64,000 bases of DNA from Pegoplata infirma (taxonomy: Eukaryota; Arthropoda; Insecta; Diptera; Anthomyiidae). A program made the translations under genes and the position numbers. The stretch is from positions 177,948,995 through 178,012,994 of the forward strand of contig OY992536.1 in the NCBI GenBank assembly GCA_963921195.1, in the 5' to 3' direction. Shown in pieces: positions 10,246 through 21,755 of the stretch (positions are counted from its first letter, which is position 1; every line of letters begins with the position of its first letter). The notes under the pieces were generated by a model. It did not search any database. It was not told where the DNA came from and saw only the letters and a list, made by a program, of their open reading frames with translations.

Positions 10246-11975
10246 TTTGGTGAGTGGCCAGTGAGGAAGCATTCAGAAATTGACAAGATGACAAAAACGA
10301 CAATTCTGATAGGCTGCGCAAGCAGGCAAGAACCAATTGTGCCAAGGTATTGAGACGCGAGAAGCTTCTATACGAACAGCGTGTTCGTGCTACAGTTGTT
10401 TCTGCCCTCGGGTCATTCCTAAAGAGAGTAAGGGACAATGCTAGTTCTTCTATCCCGACTCTCATAAAGGACGATGATGTGTTTATTGGCCCGGTTAATA
10501 AGTCTAACCTTTTCGCTGAATTATTTGCAAGGAATTCGTTTTTTCGGGAAGGCGATCAACCACTGCCAAAGGGTAACCAATGCCAGAACTTGAAAGGGTA
10601 TCCAGTACTATGCCCAAAATATTCTTTTGAGCTCGTGTAGTAAAAAGGGTACTGGATCTCAACCAAGGACCATAGAGTATATTAGGATACCCGAACCAAG
10701 GTTCTCAACGTAAATAAGTCACCGGGACCCGATGGCATACCAGCATTGGTGCTAAAGCAGTGCTCCTCGGCCTTATCCCGTTGGCAAGCTTTTTCAGCTT
10801 TTGGTTGCATAAAGGTATTTACCCTTCTTGCTGGAAGTTAGCGAACGTTCAACCAATCCCTAAAAAGGTTGCGTCTCCTAACCCTGAGAACTATCGCCTG
10901 ATATCAATTTGTTCTACGCTCTCGAAGGTGATGTAGAGTTTGGTAAATCATCATCTTGTCAACTATCTGGAGTTAAACTGACTTTTTAGTGACCGACAGT
11001 ATGGCTTTCATAAATGTCGATCTACTGTAGACCTGATGGCGTTCCTTTCGAAATGTGGAGTCGTTCCATTCACCGAATTGGTGAAAGTAAGGTGGTTACT
11101 TTGGATATTTTCAAGGCGTTCGATCGAGTGTGGCACGACGCACTTGTATTTAAACTTATTGCTTTTGGTGTAGGCAATGATTTCTCTCGATTTATACCAA
11201 ATTTTCTTAGAAACCGAAGTATACGTGTTGTGAAGATGGGGTCTCATCGGATAGGTTTCAACTCAACTCAAGGTACCACAATGTTCTGTTTATTCTCCTA
11301 CTCTTTTTCTGATCTTTATTAATGGCCTTCTTAGTCAAACGTACAACCCTATCTACTCCTTTGCAGACGATAGCAACATTTGTCATTAATTTTCCTTCGA
11401 TTATAGGCCAAGCCTTCTAGAGGTTAGGCTTGTGCGGCAGAATATGAATGACACTCTCAATCAGGACCATTCGACAATCTAGCGAATAAGGTCGATTTAA
11501 ATGCACGCAAAACTAAATGTTGTATGTTGACCCATAGACGAGTTGTAGAACCAACATTATAGTCTGTATCTATGGGAGAATTGGTATTTTGGAATCGGAT
11601 ACTCATGAAAATCCAGTGTGATGTCCGTTGAAATAAACATGTTTTGCAAGTGTCGAAAGAAGCATACAAGTGCATTGGTTTCTTACAACTTTGCAAGAAT
11701 TACTTCACCCTCACACCGGCCAAAGATGGAATACAACTTCTATATACGGGCAGGTGCTTCTGAGTCCATTCTGAAGTTTTTAGACCGTGTCCAAAGGAGG
11801 GTGTCGAAGCTAATCAATGCCAGTAGGGTAGTCAACTCTATTGTCTTTTTGGAGCATCGTCGGAGTTTGGGTTGTGTTACACGATTGATATTACCATGGT
11901 AAGTGTTCTGCTGAGATAAGCGAACTAAATCCATTTGTTGTCGATTGCCCAGTGTACCGCACAACGCATTACAGA
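10246..11975 (+). pseudogene. LINE reverse transcriptase relic, family C (CR1/Jockey-like)
   Basis: Plus-strand frames give the endonuclease-RT linker (RREKLLYEQRVRATV ... NKSNLFAELFA, 10350-10530) and KSPGPDGIPALVLKQCSSA near 10715. NPENYRLISI follows near 10880, then VVTLDIFKAFDRVWHDALV (RT motif A, 11094-11150), SFADDSN (catalytic motif, about 11355-11378), EYNFYIRAGASESILKFLDR (11730-11790) and LEHRRSLGCVTRL. No RNase H domain follows. The frame changes repeatedly and several stops are present, so it is dead. Its sibling lies inverted at 45290-46190. The clade is uncertain; motif order fits CR1/Jockey-type LINEs. Confidence 0.85.
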
Positions 11976-12036
11976 GAAAGTTTCATTTATTTCAAACGTA
12001 TTTTCAGTTGAATTTTCTTACATAATATTTTGAGTG
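11976..12036 (+). repeat. Solo right end of the CACTCAAAATATT MITE
   Basis: TTCAGTTGAATTTTCTTAC then ATAATATTTTGAGTGTA matches the last ~50 bp of the MITE at 8529-8985. Only this terminus is present, directly after the LINE C relic. Confidence 0.6.
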
Positions 12037-13218
12037 TAGTTTCTACACAAAACGAAATATTTACCCTAAAATTTACCCAATTCACAAAATTTTACATTTG
12101 TTACTGTTATAACTATTATACTGATTAAAAATTCCCTACCTTTGATTTCTTACTAATATTTAAAATTGTTATGCACAATTCTAAAACTGTTAAAAAGAAT
12201 GTGAAACTGTTAAAACCAATTTTAAAACTTTTATACAAGTATTTAACACTCTTATCCATGCTAAAAAAAGTTTAAAAACTGTAATACAAAATTTATTAAC
12301 TGTTATACAATATTTTAAACAATAAAAACTTCAAAAAGAGCAGAACAAAACTTTTTTTTGGTTATACAAAAAATTTAAACTGTTATACAATTGGACATTA
12401 GACAACTGTTGTAATAAATTTTGCTAACAGTTATACGAGTTATATAAAACCAAACACTGTTAAACCACATTTTAGAAATGTTATAATGTTAAAGCTGTTA
12501 TACTAATGCAAAAGTGATTTTTTATACACACGACAAAATTTTTCATTTAAAAACCGTTGTGATTAGTTCTAAAAATTGTCAGAGAAGTTAAAAAGATAGA
12601 GTTTCTACACAAAAACAAAATCATTACCTTAACCCTGTCGTGCCCTAATTTATTAGGACGATATTTTTTTTCAATGTTTATAACGGCATATCTACAAAAA
12701 ATTCCATAAAATATTTTAAACTGTTGGATAAAAAAACCGTTTAAAAAACTTTTTAGACGTACAGGTTTGTAAAGCCCAAACGTCAAAGTTGCTTGTAATA
12801 AACATTATGGCTGACAGTGTAAAAATCCATTATATTTTACAAACTTTCGCATATGTAACTGTTATACATAAATAATATAACTCTATAGTGCTAAAATATG
12901 CCTGCCTTTGATTTCTTCCAGAAATTTTAAATGGCTATACAGCATTCTAAATTGTTATACAAAATTTAAAATCTGTTATAAAACATGTAAACACTCAATT
13001 TTACACAATTTTTCTTGTTATTCAAAATTTTTTAACTGTTATAAAAATGTGGAACAGTTATAACTAATTTTAAAACTGTAATCCATTTTTTCAAACACTT
13101 ATACTATTAAAACAAAATTTTAAAACTGGTATACACAATTTAATAAGTGTTATACAAATTTTGAAAACTGTTATACTCTTAAAAAAGTTATTTTAACTAC
13201 AAAAAAAAAAAAAAAATT
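12037..13218. repeat. Degenerate tandem tract of CTGTTATACAAAATTTT-like words
   Basis: More than a kilobase is made of variants of AACTGTTATACAAAATTTTA in loose tandem order. A higher-order duplication is visible: CCTACCTTTGATTTCTT at about 12137 recurs as CCTGCCTTTGATTTCTT at about 12900, giving a ~760-bp period. It ends in an A-rich run near 13200. No coding signal. Confidence 0.65.
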
Positions 13219-13248
13219 TGTCTCTTAAGCTATTTGTATTTAAAAATT

Positions 13249-13321
13249 TGTTAGATTTGTTGGAAAGTATTTAGATTTGTTTTAAAGTATTTAGATTTGT
13301 TGGAAAGTATTTAGATTTGTT
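13249..13321 (+). repeat. 20-bp tandem repeat, ~3.5 copies
   Basis: TTAGATTTGTTGGAAAGTAT is repeated head to tail with one variant unit (TTTTAAAG in place of TTGGAAAG). Confidence 0.8.
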
Positions 13322-14589
13322 CTCAACGGTTCCATAGAACCAGTTGTATATCCCATTACTAAGAACCTAACCTAAGAAGTGGTTCAGAGCTGTTTCTTGA
13401 AACAGTTTTAGGTTTGTGTAAATAATTTGTAAAGGTTTAGCTAAGAAATAGGTCAATTTCTAAATTCCCTATTTTAATAAAATACTTACAAATTTTTTTA
13501 GATTATGTTTGAAAACATATTAAAGATTTTTAAAAACATACCTGCAATGAAAAAAGACAAAATAAAATAATTTAATATAATGAATATTAAAATTACAATA
13601 ATTGATTAAAAATATTAAAATATTTAAAATATTTCAACAAGGATTTTTCCTTTAAATGAAGTCATTTATTCTTAAGTAAACTTCAAAAAAAGTAGCTTGT
13701 TTTATTTGACATTATAATCTACGAGCTACACATTAAATAACTATTAAACTACAAGCGACAATTTAAGCAACAAATTATTATTTTTGTTGGTTGTTTGATA
13801 ATCGTGATTAAACTAAGAGAAAGTATAATTTTCTTCTTAAAATTCTCAATGAGTGTAGAGTTGAATATGTATAAATATTTTTTTTTTAGACACTAGCGAT
13901 TGTCATTTGAATTCACTATGCTAATTGTTGTATATGGGTTTTATATTTTGCTAAAAAGTTTTAACAAGATCTTGAAGAGATCGAAGCACGTGTTGGCCAA
14001 TGACCAACATTAATAAATTTAAAATAGAAAATTTTCTTTAAAAAATGAGGATATAAGAATATAATGGTTGCAATTAGCAAAGAAAAACGGTCTCGAGCTA
14101 GAATACCCCTACTTAGGATTATTTTATTTATTGTTGGTTTCGTTTTGAGTTTCTGCAGTTAAGTAGTCGATGAAAACTTTGTCCTCATACTTTAAAAACT
14201 ACGATTTTGTGGCTTTAACTTTTGGACTTTAAAAAATGCTAGAAATTCGTTTATAAGTCGAACAATCCGTATGTGGAATATACTTCCGACAGAGGTCTTC
14301 CTGTATTAACTACAATATAGAAAAATTCAAATTAAATATCGACAAAGACTACTCCCACTTTTCTTCTTCCACTTGCCTTCTCCCATAACCTATTTTTTTT
14401 AATTATCAACACAATGCACTGGTCATATCTCACCAGAATTGCTGAAGAGATGAAATAACCGGCATTTATTTAACGCTGTACTGATAAAGGTCCCGTCAAC
14501 TAATTACTGCCTACGCTGCAAATATTAGTAGAAAATGAAAACTATAGCAGAATTTTTTTTCGATTCGGGATAGAGTATTGTTTCCTTTC
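13322..14589. other. AT-rich intergenic DNA
   Basis: No gene, transposon end or tandem repeat that I can support in about 1.3 kb. Short open frames are all below meaningful length. Confidence 0.5.
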
Positions 14590-14695
14590 TTGTCAGTTTG
14601 CAGTTGGATCCCGGGCCATGAGTGGCAATTGGGCAACGAACGGGTAGACTATCTGGCCAATCGTTGTGCAAGACCCCCTATCATTGTATGCTATA
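14590..14695 (+). pseudogene. LINE RNase H fragment
   Basis: The frame reads CSWIPGHEWQLGNERVDYLA, the last RNase H motif (trp-x-pro-gly-his ... gly-asn-glu ... asp) of a non-LTR element. The fragment stops where a mini-me repeat begins, so only about 35 residues survive. Confidence 0.7.
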
Positions 14696-14711
14696 CCGTA
14701 AGAAGGAGATT

Positions 14712-15276
14712 TTTATACCCTCCACTTAGTGATAAAGGTATATATAAGTTTGTCATTCCGTTTGTAACTCATCGAAATATCGGTCTGGGACCCCATAAAG
14801 TATATAAATTATTGATAGGTGATCGATTCTAAGACATTCTAGCGATGTCCGTCTGTCAGTGGAAATGGTGATCACGGACAAAATATTGGACAGAGATGAC
14901 TGAAACTTAACATGTTTATTAGAAGTTCTTCCGAGAAGTTTGGTATTGCATTTGAGCGATATCGGTTTAGCGGTTCAAAAGTTATGAACGAAAATGTAAG
15001 GACACCTCAAAAATTTCAGTTCATTCAACATAACCTAAAAATACAAAATGTTTTAATTCGCCTGCTGGTTGACATATGTGAACATAATTGAACACCAAAT
15101 GGTATTTAAACAAGTACAAACATATTTTTTGACAAAAAAAGACAAAAATCGCGGATTTTTTTTTGCGGAAATTTTTTTTCAAATTTTTTTTTAAAGTAAA
15201 TTCCTTTTAAATAATGTTTTTTGTAATAATTTTTTTGAAATTCGGCAAGGCCGAATTTAACTTTTTTACTTGTTTT
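14712..15276 (+). repeat. mini-me/DINE-1-like repeat, type A, full length
   Basis: It runs from TATACCCTCCACTT through ATCGAAATATCGGTCTGGGA, CCCATAAAGTATATAAATT, ATTCTAGCGATGTCC and GTCTGTC to a 3' hairpin TTCGGCAAGGCCGAA followed by CTTTTTTACTTGTTTTT. The (TA)n, core, (GTCY)n order matches the published mini-me description. A near-terminal hairpin plus CTTG ending is compatible with a Helitron/Helentron-derived element. Inverted copies lie at 17746-20745 and 47231-47848. Confidence 0.8.
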
Positions 15277-16405
15277 TATTTATTTAACCATTAAAAGGTT
15301 AAAATTCATTAACCATTATCTTATACACCCAGTTAGTTGCTCGAGTATGCATACATGTATGCATAAAATCATAAGTACCACCGAAACCAGTATATTTATA
15401 CCGGTTTACACTTACATCAGAATGGAATAGATTTTGAGTTTTCGAATTTTAAAAAAAATTAATTTTATGAAATTTCTGATGACGTTAATGCAAGTTGGAA
15501 GGATAAATGATCGTGTTAAAAACAAAATCCCCATTAAAATCAAATATTACTTAGCTGGCATCGAATGAAAACTCCTATTATTGAAATAAATTGGAAAGGT
15601 TTCGGAGTAAATACTTATTAAATTATATTTACATGGATTGGTTACATCGGTATTTCGCCAAAAGCGAGCAAACTCAAAGTGATGAGGTCATCACTATTTG
15701 GATTGTTCCGAAAAAGACAAACAAATGCACTCAACTACATCATCCGGATTAAAACTCTTAAAGCAGAAGAAAAATTGTTTCCAATTGAAGAAAATCTCAC
15801 CGAATCTTAGTTTTTCTCTTTCCAAGTTTTAAAAACATTTTAGCGCTATGTAAATGCGGTATATTATCTTGGTTATAATATCATTATGATGACGATGATG
15901 AGGCGATGCATTCATTTACTGCCTTATAATTTTTTTTTTTCAATGTGCATCGCAGCACACTATAGTAAATGCATATTAACTGCAGTTTGGTGTCTTATGC
16001 TTACAAAGCGTATCGGAGGCGCCACAAATTATGTTTGTTTTTTGTTGTTTTTGTTGCACTTATGCTGTTTAACTTGATTTTTTGTTGGTTTGTTAACTTG
16101 AGTGTGTTTTTTTTTTTTTTTGTTTCAGATGATGAACTTAATTTATGAGGTTTATTAATTGCTTGGCTTTGTATATTGTATGGAGGTTTAAATATCAATT
16201 ACTTAATAATTAATAAAATATATTGAGTGTTATTTAATATTTAGATTGTTAGATTTTAAAAAAAGAATGGAGTTTTTTAAAAGGAGGTAATTTAAAGCAG
16301 AGTTTTATAATCTGGGTGGGAGTTAGTTTTAATTAATGAAGTTTTTTTGGAAGTTTTAAGCATTTTTTGATGATTGTAAAGCTGAAGTTTTGACAAGAAA
16401 AATTT
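15277..16405. other. AT-rich intergenic DNA
   Basis: Contains T runs and a GATGATGACGATGATGAGG patch near 15885. No gene or repeat boundary supported. Confidence 0.5.
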
Positions 16406-16450
16406 TTTTTTGAGTAAACATCTTTTTAAAAAAAGATGTTTACTCAAAAA
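16406..16450. repeat. Near-perfect short palindrome
   Basis: TTTTGAGTAAACATCTTTTT faces AAAAAGATGTTTACTCAAAA with only a few bases between, forming a stable hairpin of about 20 bp. Confidence 0.75.
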
Positions 16451-16627
16451 TTCTACTAGAATTTTTTAGAGCAGACATTTATTTTGAGTAAAATTTTGTT
16501 AAGGAAATTTTTTTGAAAATTTTGAATGAAAGAAATTTTAAGCGTACAAAAAATGTTTGAATGATGAAAAAGTTTGAGTGAAAAAATTAGTTTTGAATGC
16601 AAAAAATTGGGTAAAAAAAAAAGTTGA

Positions 16628-16745
16628 TGTTAAATTCGGCTGTGCCGAAACTTTTTTCCCTCCAAAATGTAAAATTTTTTGTTTTCAGGGGCATTTTTAT
16701 GGGGTCAGTGGGGGACATTGAGAGCACCTTCCCATCGCGATAAAT
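16628..16745 (-). repeat. mini-me-like terminal fragment (type B), inverted
   Basis: Starts with TTAAATTCGGCTGTGCCGAA then CCCTCC and contains TCAGGGGCATTTTTATGGGG and CATCGCGATAAAT. It is the inverse of the fragment at 4511-4653. Confidence 0.65.
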
Positions 16746-16799
16746 ATACCAAATGTTTCATTTATTTAACAAAAATACAAAAAACCATGTAAAACTCGT

Positions 16800-17434
16800 A
16801 AGAGTGTTAAATTCGGCTGTGCCGAATCTTCTATACCCTCCAACATGCAAAAAAAAAAAGAAAAAATTGCAGGGGCGTTTTAATTTTTGGGGGGGGGGGG
16901 CGGTAGTGGTAATTGTGGGGGGAAAATTTCCTCTCGTAATATATGTTTAAAAACTCATCTTTGTGCTAAAGAAATTCAATTTTATCAATATTTAATCAAT
17001 TTTTTTCATCCACGCCCACAAAAGGGGGGTCGGACCGAAAAAAACGACATTTTCTAATACTTTTGGTCCAAATGCAGGACTTTGAACTTCTTGAAGCATC
17101 AAAATGTTGCATTTGTTAAAGAAAAACACAAAATATCATATAAAAAAGTGGTATTTTTAAGAGGTTGGTTTAGTCCTTCAAGGGGGAACTTTTTTCCCCC
17201 TGGCCCGATTTTGCTCGTTTACGAACTTAACCTGCCTAGGAGTATAAGACATATTGGTGTCAAATTTCGGGAGTCTTACTCTTTTATTTTGGACTGCATC
17301 GTGTTAACTACAGACGGACAGACAGAGGGACGGACGGACGGACAGACAGACGGATGGACAGACGGACATCGCTAGAGTGTCTTAGAATCGATCACTGATC
17401 GATACCCCCATACTGTAGTTGGATGGTATAAAAA
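16800..17434 (-). repeat. mini-me/DINE-1-like repeat, type B, inverted
   Basis: Inverse of the copy at 61592-62309. It begins AGTGTTAAATTCGGCTGTGC, carries a long G run (about 16889-16902), CACGCCCACAAAAGGGGGG and CCTGCCTAGGAGTATAAGAC, then a GGACGGACAGACAGACGG microsatellite and CATCGCTAGAGTGTCTTAGA. It lacks the far 5' end. First unit of a three-copy array. Confidence 0.8.
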
Positions 17435-17745
17435 GTGTATTTTTTAAGAGGTTGGTTCAGTTATTCAAGGGGGAACTTTTTTCCCCATGGTCCGATTTTG
17501 CCCATTTCCGAACTTAGCCTGCCTAGTTACATAAGACATATTCGTGTCAAATTTCAGGAGGATAGCTCTTTTATTTTGGACTGCATCGTGCCATCTACAG
17601 ACAGACAGACATTCACAGAATGTCTTAGAATCGATCATGGATCAATAATATATATACTTTATGGGGTCCCCGACCGATATTTCGATACGTTACAAACGGA
17701 ATGGCAAAGTGAGTATACCCCATACTGTGGTTGGCGGGTATAAAA
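17435..17745 (-). repeat. mini-me-like repeat, type B, 3'-truncated, second unit of array
   Basis: Picks up at the AAGAGGTTGGTTCAG point of type B and runs through the short CAGACAGACAGAC microsatellite, TACTTTATGGGGTCCCCGAC and ACAAACGGAATGGCAAAGTG to TGGTTGGCGGGTATAAA. It joins the preceding and following copies head to tail. Confidence 0.75.
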
Positions 17746-18078
17746 AATTCCGCGAAAAAAAAAATCCGCGATTTTTTTTCTTTTTTTGTCAAAAAACATG
17801 TTCGTACTTGTTTAAGTACCATTTGGTGTTCAAATACAAAATGACGAATTAAAGCATTTTGTATTTTAAGGTTATGTTGAATGTAGTAAAATTTTTGAGG
17901 GGTCCTTACATTTTCGTTCATAACTTTTGAACCGCTGAACCGATATCGCTCAAATACCAAACTTCTCGGGAGAACTTCCAATAAATATGTTAAGTTTCAG
18001 TCATCTCCGTGTAATATTTTGGCCGTGATCACCATTTCCACAGACAGACAGACGGACATCGCTAGAATGTCTTAAAAT

Positions 18079-20616
18079 CAATGTTGGCAATCGATACCTT
18101 TTCAATACCGTTATCCGTTTCAAAACCCTTTAAATTGAATACCGGTATCAATACCAATACCGAAACTCAGTTTTGGTATCGGATACCGGTATCCAAAAAC
18201 CTTTTCATTCGGTATCGGTACGTACCGGTATTGAAACGGTCTTCTAAAAACCATGTTAAAAAAAAAATAATAGAAAGTTTGTAAATTTTTTGGTTTTTGT
18301 AAATGAAAAATCGTACTCCAAATGCCTCACTGAAGTCTCATAAAAATCAAAAAAATTTTTTGACACCCACATCGTGAATTAAATAAAAATTTAAAAAAAG
18401 CCATACTTCAACTGCGATGCGAGAGCAAAAGAAAATTATTGATTTTCACGAAATTTTTATGGATTCATTTTGACTCCCAATATAAACCTTTTGGACCCCT
18501 TTTGTATAGTACTTACAAGGGAAGTCTCCCTGGTGTCACCCTCCGATCTTCATGAAATTTGGATATGTTGTTAAGAACAAAAATTAATTCGACACGTATT
18601 TTTTTATAGCGGCCCAAACTCATTTTTAGGGGGGGTCGATTTGTATGGGGAGAAATTGACCTTTTTCAGTTTTTTACGATTTACGCCTATTTAAAAAAAA
18701 ATAATATAGGCATATGTGGTATCAGATTAAAGGTATTAAAAATACCTATTTCGTGGTGCTAACAACGGACCAAAGAAGTTAATATTTTTCGACTTATTAA
18801 CAAAAATGTCCTAAAATTTTGGTATTTTACTCAATATGACGAAAAGTTGTCCATGTTTGGACACGCTCTTAGCACACGTAGATAGGTTTTCCAAAGACCT
18901 TTCATTTGGTATGTAACATGACTAGGTTTCTTTGCATAATATAGGAGATAAACGAAAAAAACTAAAAATTGGCTTTGTCTTCCCCCCCTCCTTTTTACCC
19001 CCTAAATATGAATTTGGGCCGCTAAAAAAAAATACGTGTCCCTTTATTTTTTCTGCTCTACAAAATAAAACCAATTCCATAAAGATCCGCGGGTGACACT
19101 AGGGAGACTTCCCTTGTTAGTTTTTTTTCGGGGATTTTTATTTAATCCGTGATGTGGGTGTGCAAGGATTTTTTTGATATTTACAGGACTTCGGGGAAGG
19201 CATTTGGAATACTAGCAGGAGGTTTTCCACCACAGTATAATTTTTTGAAGTGGCTTAACTCGTAGAAATCGTCCATAAAAGTCCCATAATTCGCGAAAAA
19301 AATTGTTTGGAATATTTTTGAATGTGATCTTGTCTAGACAGGGAATACCTATTTTTTCAAATAGATAACACCAACAAAAAAACTTGGTTGCCTAGAAATA
19401 AGATGAAATATGAAATTTGTTGGGGTTTTTTCTTTAAACACGATGCGGGAGGGAAATAATTTTTACGGAGTCATTTTGACACCCAATAGAAACTTATTGG
19501 ACCATTTTCAGCTCAAACAAAAAAGAAAGGTAAAAATCGATACGGCCTTATATTTATGTACTAAAGACATAGGAAAATGTCCAGCAAAAGCAGTCCAGTC
19601 CTTCAAAAGTTATGAGCAAAAGACTGAATTTTGGCAACGGTTTTTCCTGAATTTTCGAGATAAAAAAAACGCTAACTTTCAAAGGACAATCCTGAGGATT
19701 ATGAAGCTTGGCACATATATTCCCCTGGACTGGTTCCTATTGAATTTCTGCCAAATCGGTCCAGTGGTTCAAAAGTTATTAAGAAAACCGTGAATTTTAG
19801 ATTGGTTTCACCTTAAATTCACTTGTTGAAAAAACCTTTAAACCAGCTTTAAAAAAATTGATGAGTCAGGAAAATATTTTACAAAGTATTTTTGTCATAC
19901 ACAAAAATTTTTATACTAAAACAAAAAAAACTAACACTCAAAAAAAAAATGTTGTCAATTTTTAAAAAAAAAAAAAGGTTTTTTACTCAAAATAAAATAT
20001 TTATAGGCCTCTGTTCTGTCTTTCACAACTTTTCAATTCACATGAAAATTTCCAAATCACATAAAATCAAGTTTAGTGTTTTGTTGATCACGTTTTCATT
20101 CGAAGTTGAAATCGAATAATTTACATTTTAAAAATTATAAGGAAAAAAGTGCATTCGTTTTACTTTCACCAAATTTTATTTATGTGAAACAAAACGAAAA
20201 AGAAATTCGGATGTGAAAAGTAGAACACAAAAAAAATTCGGAAATTTTCATTTTCACATTTTTTATGTGAATTACTTTTTTAGAACAGCGGCCATAATCA
20301 AAATTGTTAATTTGATTCAAGTTTGAAAATTAATTATCACTTTAGAAGGGCATTGTGGAGGGTATTGATGGATTCGTCCAAGTCGAATTTAACTTTTCTA
20401 CTTGTTTTTAAAAATTTTTTTGAAGTTTTTATACGTTTTTTATATTTTTAGCATTTTTTTGATAATACCGGTACGTACCGGTATTGACGTTTCGGTATCG
20501 GTAATACCGTAACCGATTCAACTCAAATACCGTAACCGATACCGATACCGAAATAAATAAAAAAACGATACCAATACCGATATCGATACCGTTATACGTT
20601 TCGATTGCCAACCTTG
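18079..20616. mobile_element. hAT-like non-autonomous element with exact 8-bp duplication
   Basis: The termini are CAATGTTGGCAATCGATACC and, inverted, CAAGGTTGGCAATCGAAACG (17 of 20 matching). CTTAAAAT flanks it exactly on both sides (18071-18078, 20617-20624) and fits nTnnnnAn. Subterminal regions (18095-18240 and 20460-20600) are rich in GGTATCGGTA / TACCGATACC words in inverted arrangement, plausibly protein-binding sites. No transposase is recognisable. The 127-residue frame at 19410-19793 has no family resemblance. A TTA-flanked MITE (18516-19116) is nested inside. 19790-20405 also occurs, inverted, at 60425-60850. Confidence 0.85.
18516..19116. mobile_element. Foldback MITE, TTA-flanked (PIF/Harbinger-like), copy 1
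   Basis: The ends are CAAGGGAAGTCTCCCTGGTG and the inverse CAAGGGAAGTCTCCCTAGTG, with a direct TTA on both sides (18513-18515, 19117-19119). Pairing extends inward through TAGCGGCCCAAACTCAT / ATGAATTTGGGCCGCTA, so most of the 601 bp is one large hairpin. A 3-bp TTA/TAA duplication is the hallmark of PIF/Harbinger-type elements. An inverted relative is at 54775-55309 and a terminal fragment at 43302-43403. Confidence 0.85.
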
Positions 20617-20745
20617 CTTAAAATCGATCGGGGACCATGAATATATATACTTTATGGGGTCCCAGACCGATATTTCGATGAGTTACAAACAGAATGACAA
20701 ACTTATATATACCCTCTATCACTAATTGTAAGTGGAGGGTATAAA

Positions 20746-21034
20746 AATTTTTTTTTCTTATTTTCAAAATAAATTTTTAAAATTTAAAATAGTTTTTGAA
20801 ACAAATAAATTTCAATTTGTGTTTTTGCTAATTTCTATCAAAATATGCACTTAAAAGTTGGAAATATGCACAATATATGCATTTTAATTAAAATATGCAA
20901 AAATATGCAAAAACAAATCGATGCCATTTTAAAGCAAATTTCTTGATTCGGAATGATAATTGGTCAAAATCGGTTTTAGACTATCGACAAAAAACATGCA
21001 TTTGCATGGAAATCTCGTCCCTAGACTTTAAATG
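20746..21034. other. AT-rich DNA with repeated ATATGCA words
   Basis: Seven or so AATATGCA/ATGCATTT words occur between 20835 and 21010. No element boundary could be defined. Confidence 0.4.
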
Positions 21035-21615
21035 AAAAAAAAATCGTTGAACAAGAACTAGATAATACACCTTTGAAACTAGAGACTAAATGAGTTAAAC
21101 TGCATTTATAGTTTTTCATTTCGTAATCCTGTTTCCTTTTGAAAGGACTACAAAGTTTTAGAGGATTAAATTTTTTAAAATATTTTTTTAATAGTTGTAC
21201 TTGTCCTAGGCTGCCACTATTGATAGGAAATGAAAGGAGAGGATCTCCCATAATTTTCCTATTTTATTAGTTTTACATATCAGGAAAAAGGAGGTAAGTT
21301 ATGTCCATTCAAAAATGTGTACTTCAATATTCTTCAAAATTTTCTACAAAATATTTTGAAAAAGTTTTCAAATGACTTTATTCACATCCTTTTTTCTGAT
21401 ATGGCAAAATATTAAGATGACATCCTAGGACAATTATAAATATTCCAAAAATATTTTACAAAATGTATCCTTTAAAACTTTGAAGTCCTTTTAAAAGAAA
21501 ACAGGATCAGGAAATAAAATACTGTAAATGTAGTTTTACACCATTTGATCTCTACTTTCAGACGTATATCATCCGGTTCATGTTTAATATTGCCTGTAGG
21601 ACGGTGTTATTAATT
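21035..21615 (+). repeat. Dispersed inverted-repeat element E, copy 1
   Basis: The left part has TTGAAACTAGAGACTAAAT and AAACTGCATTTATAGTTTTT. The right part has the inverse order with AACAGGATCAGGAAA, CTGTAAATGTAGTTTTAC and GATCTCTACTTTCAGACGTA. The left and right ~60-100 bp are reverse complements. The whole repeats in the same orientation at 52137-52645. Exact ends and target duplication are unclear. Confidence 0.65.
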
Positions 21616-21684
21616 TGAAAAGTTTTTAGGATCGTTGATTATAAACCAAATCTGAGAAGGCATGATTTTACAACGTCTTCTATG

Positions 21685-21755
21685 CAATCTTGACTGTGCT
21701 AGACTAACATTATTGAGGTTGCCGGTTCAATTCTGGTAAACCGAGCTATTTCTTT
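21685..21755 (+). ncRNA. tRNA-like/B-box-bearing segment, probably SINE or tRNA debris
   Basis: CCGGTTCAATTCTGG contains a good RNA polymerase III B-box match (GTTCAATTC), 30-40 bp downstream of GACTGTGCTAGACTAAC. A proper acceptor stem and A box cannot be formed, so this is not a functional tRNA. Confidence 0.25.

Larger units (their letters stand above)
17746..20745 (-). repeat. mini-me-like repeat, type A, split by a 2.5-kb hAT-like insertion
   Basis: The 3' portion is 17746-18078 and the 5' portion 20617-20745, ending ACTAATTGTAAGTGGAGGG. Removing 18079-20616 plus one duplicated 8-mer restores continuous type A sequence comparable to 47231-47848. This is the third unit of the local array. 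Confidence 0.8.

Noticed and set aside
17625..17981. 118-residue minus-strand frame
   Set aside because: It runs through two mini-me repeat copies; the same text occurs in non-coding copies with stops.
19410..19793. 127-residue plus-strand open frame
   Set aside because: It lies within a non-autonomous hAT-like element, shows no domain or conserved motif, and its 3' half is typical non-coding repeat text. Frames of this length are expected by chance in 64 kb.
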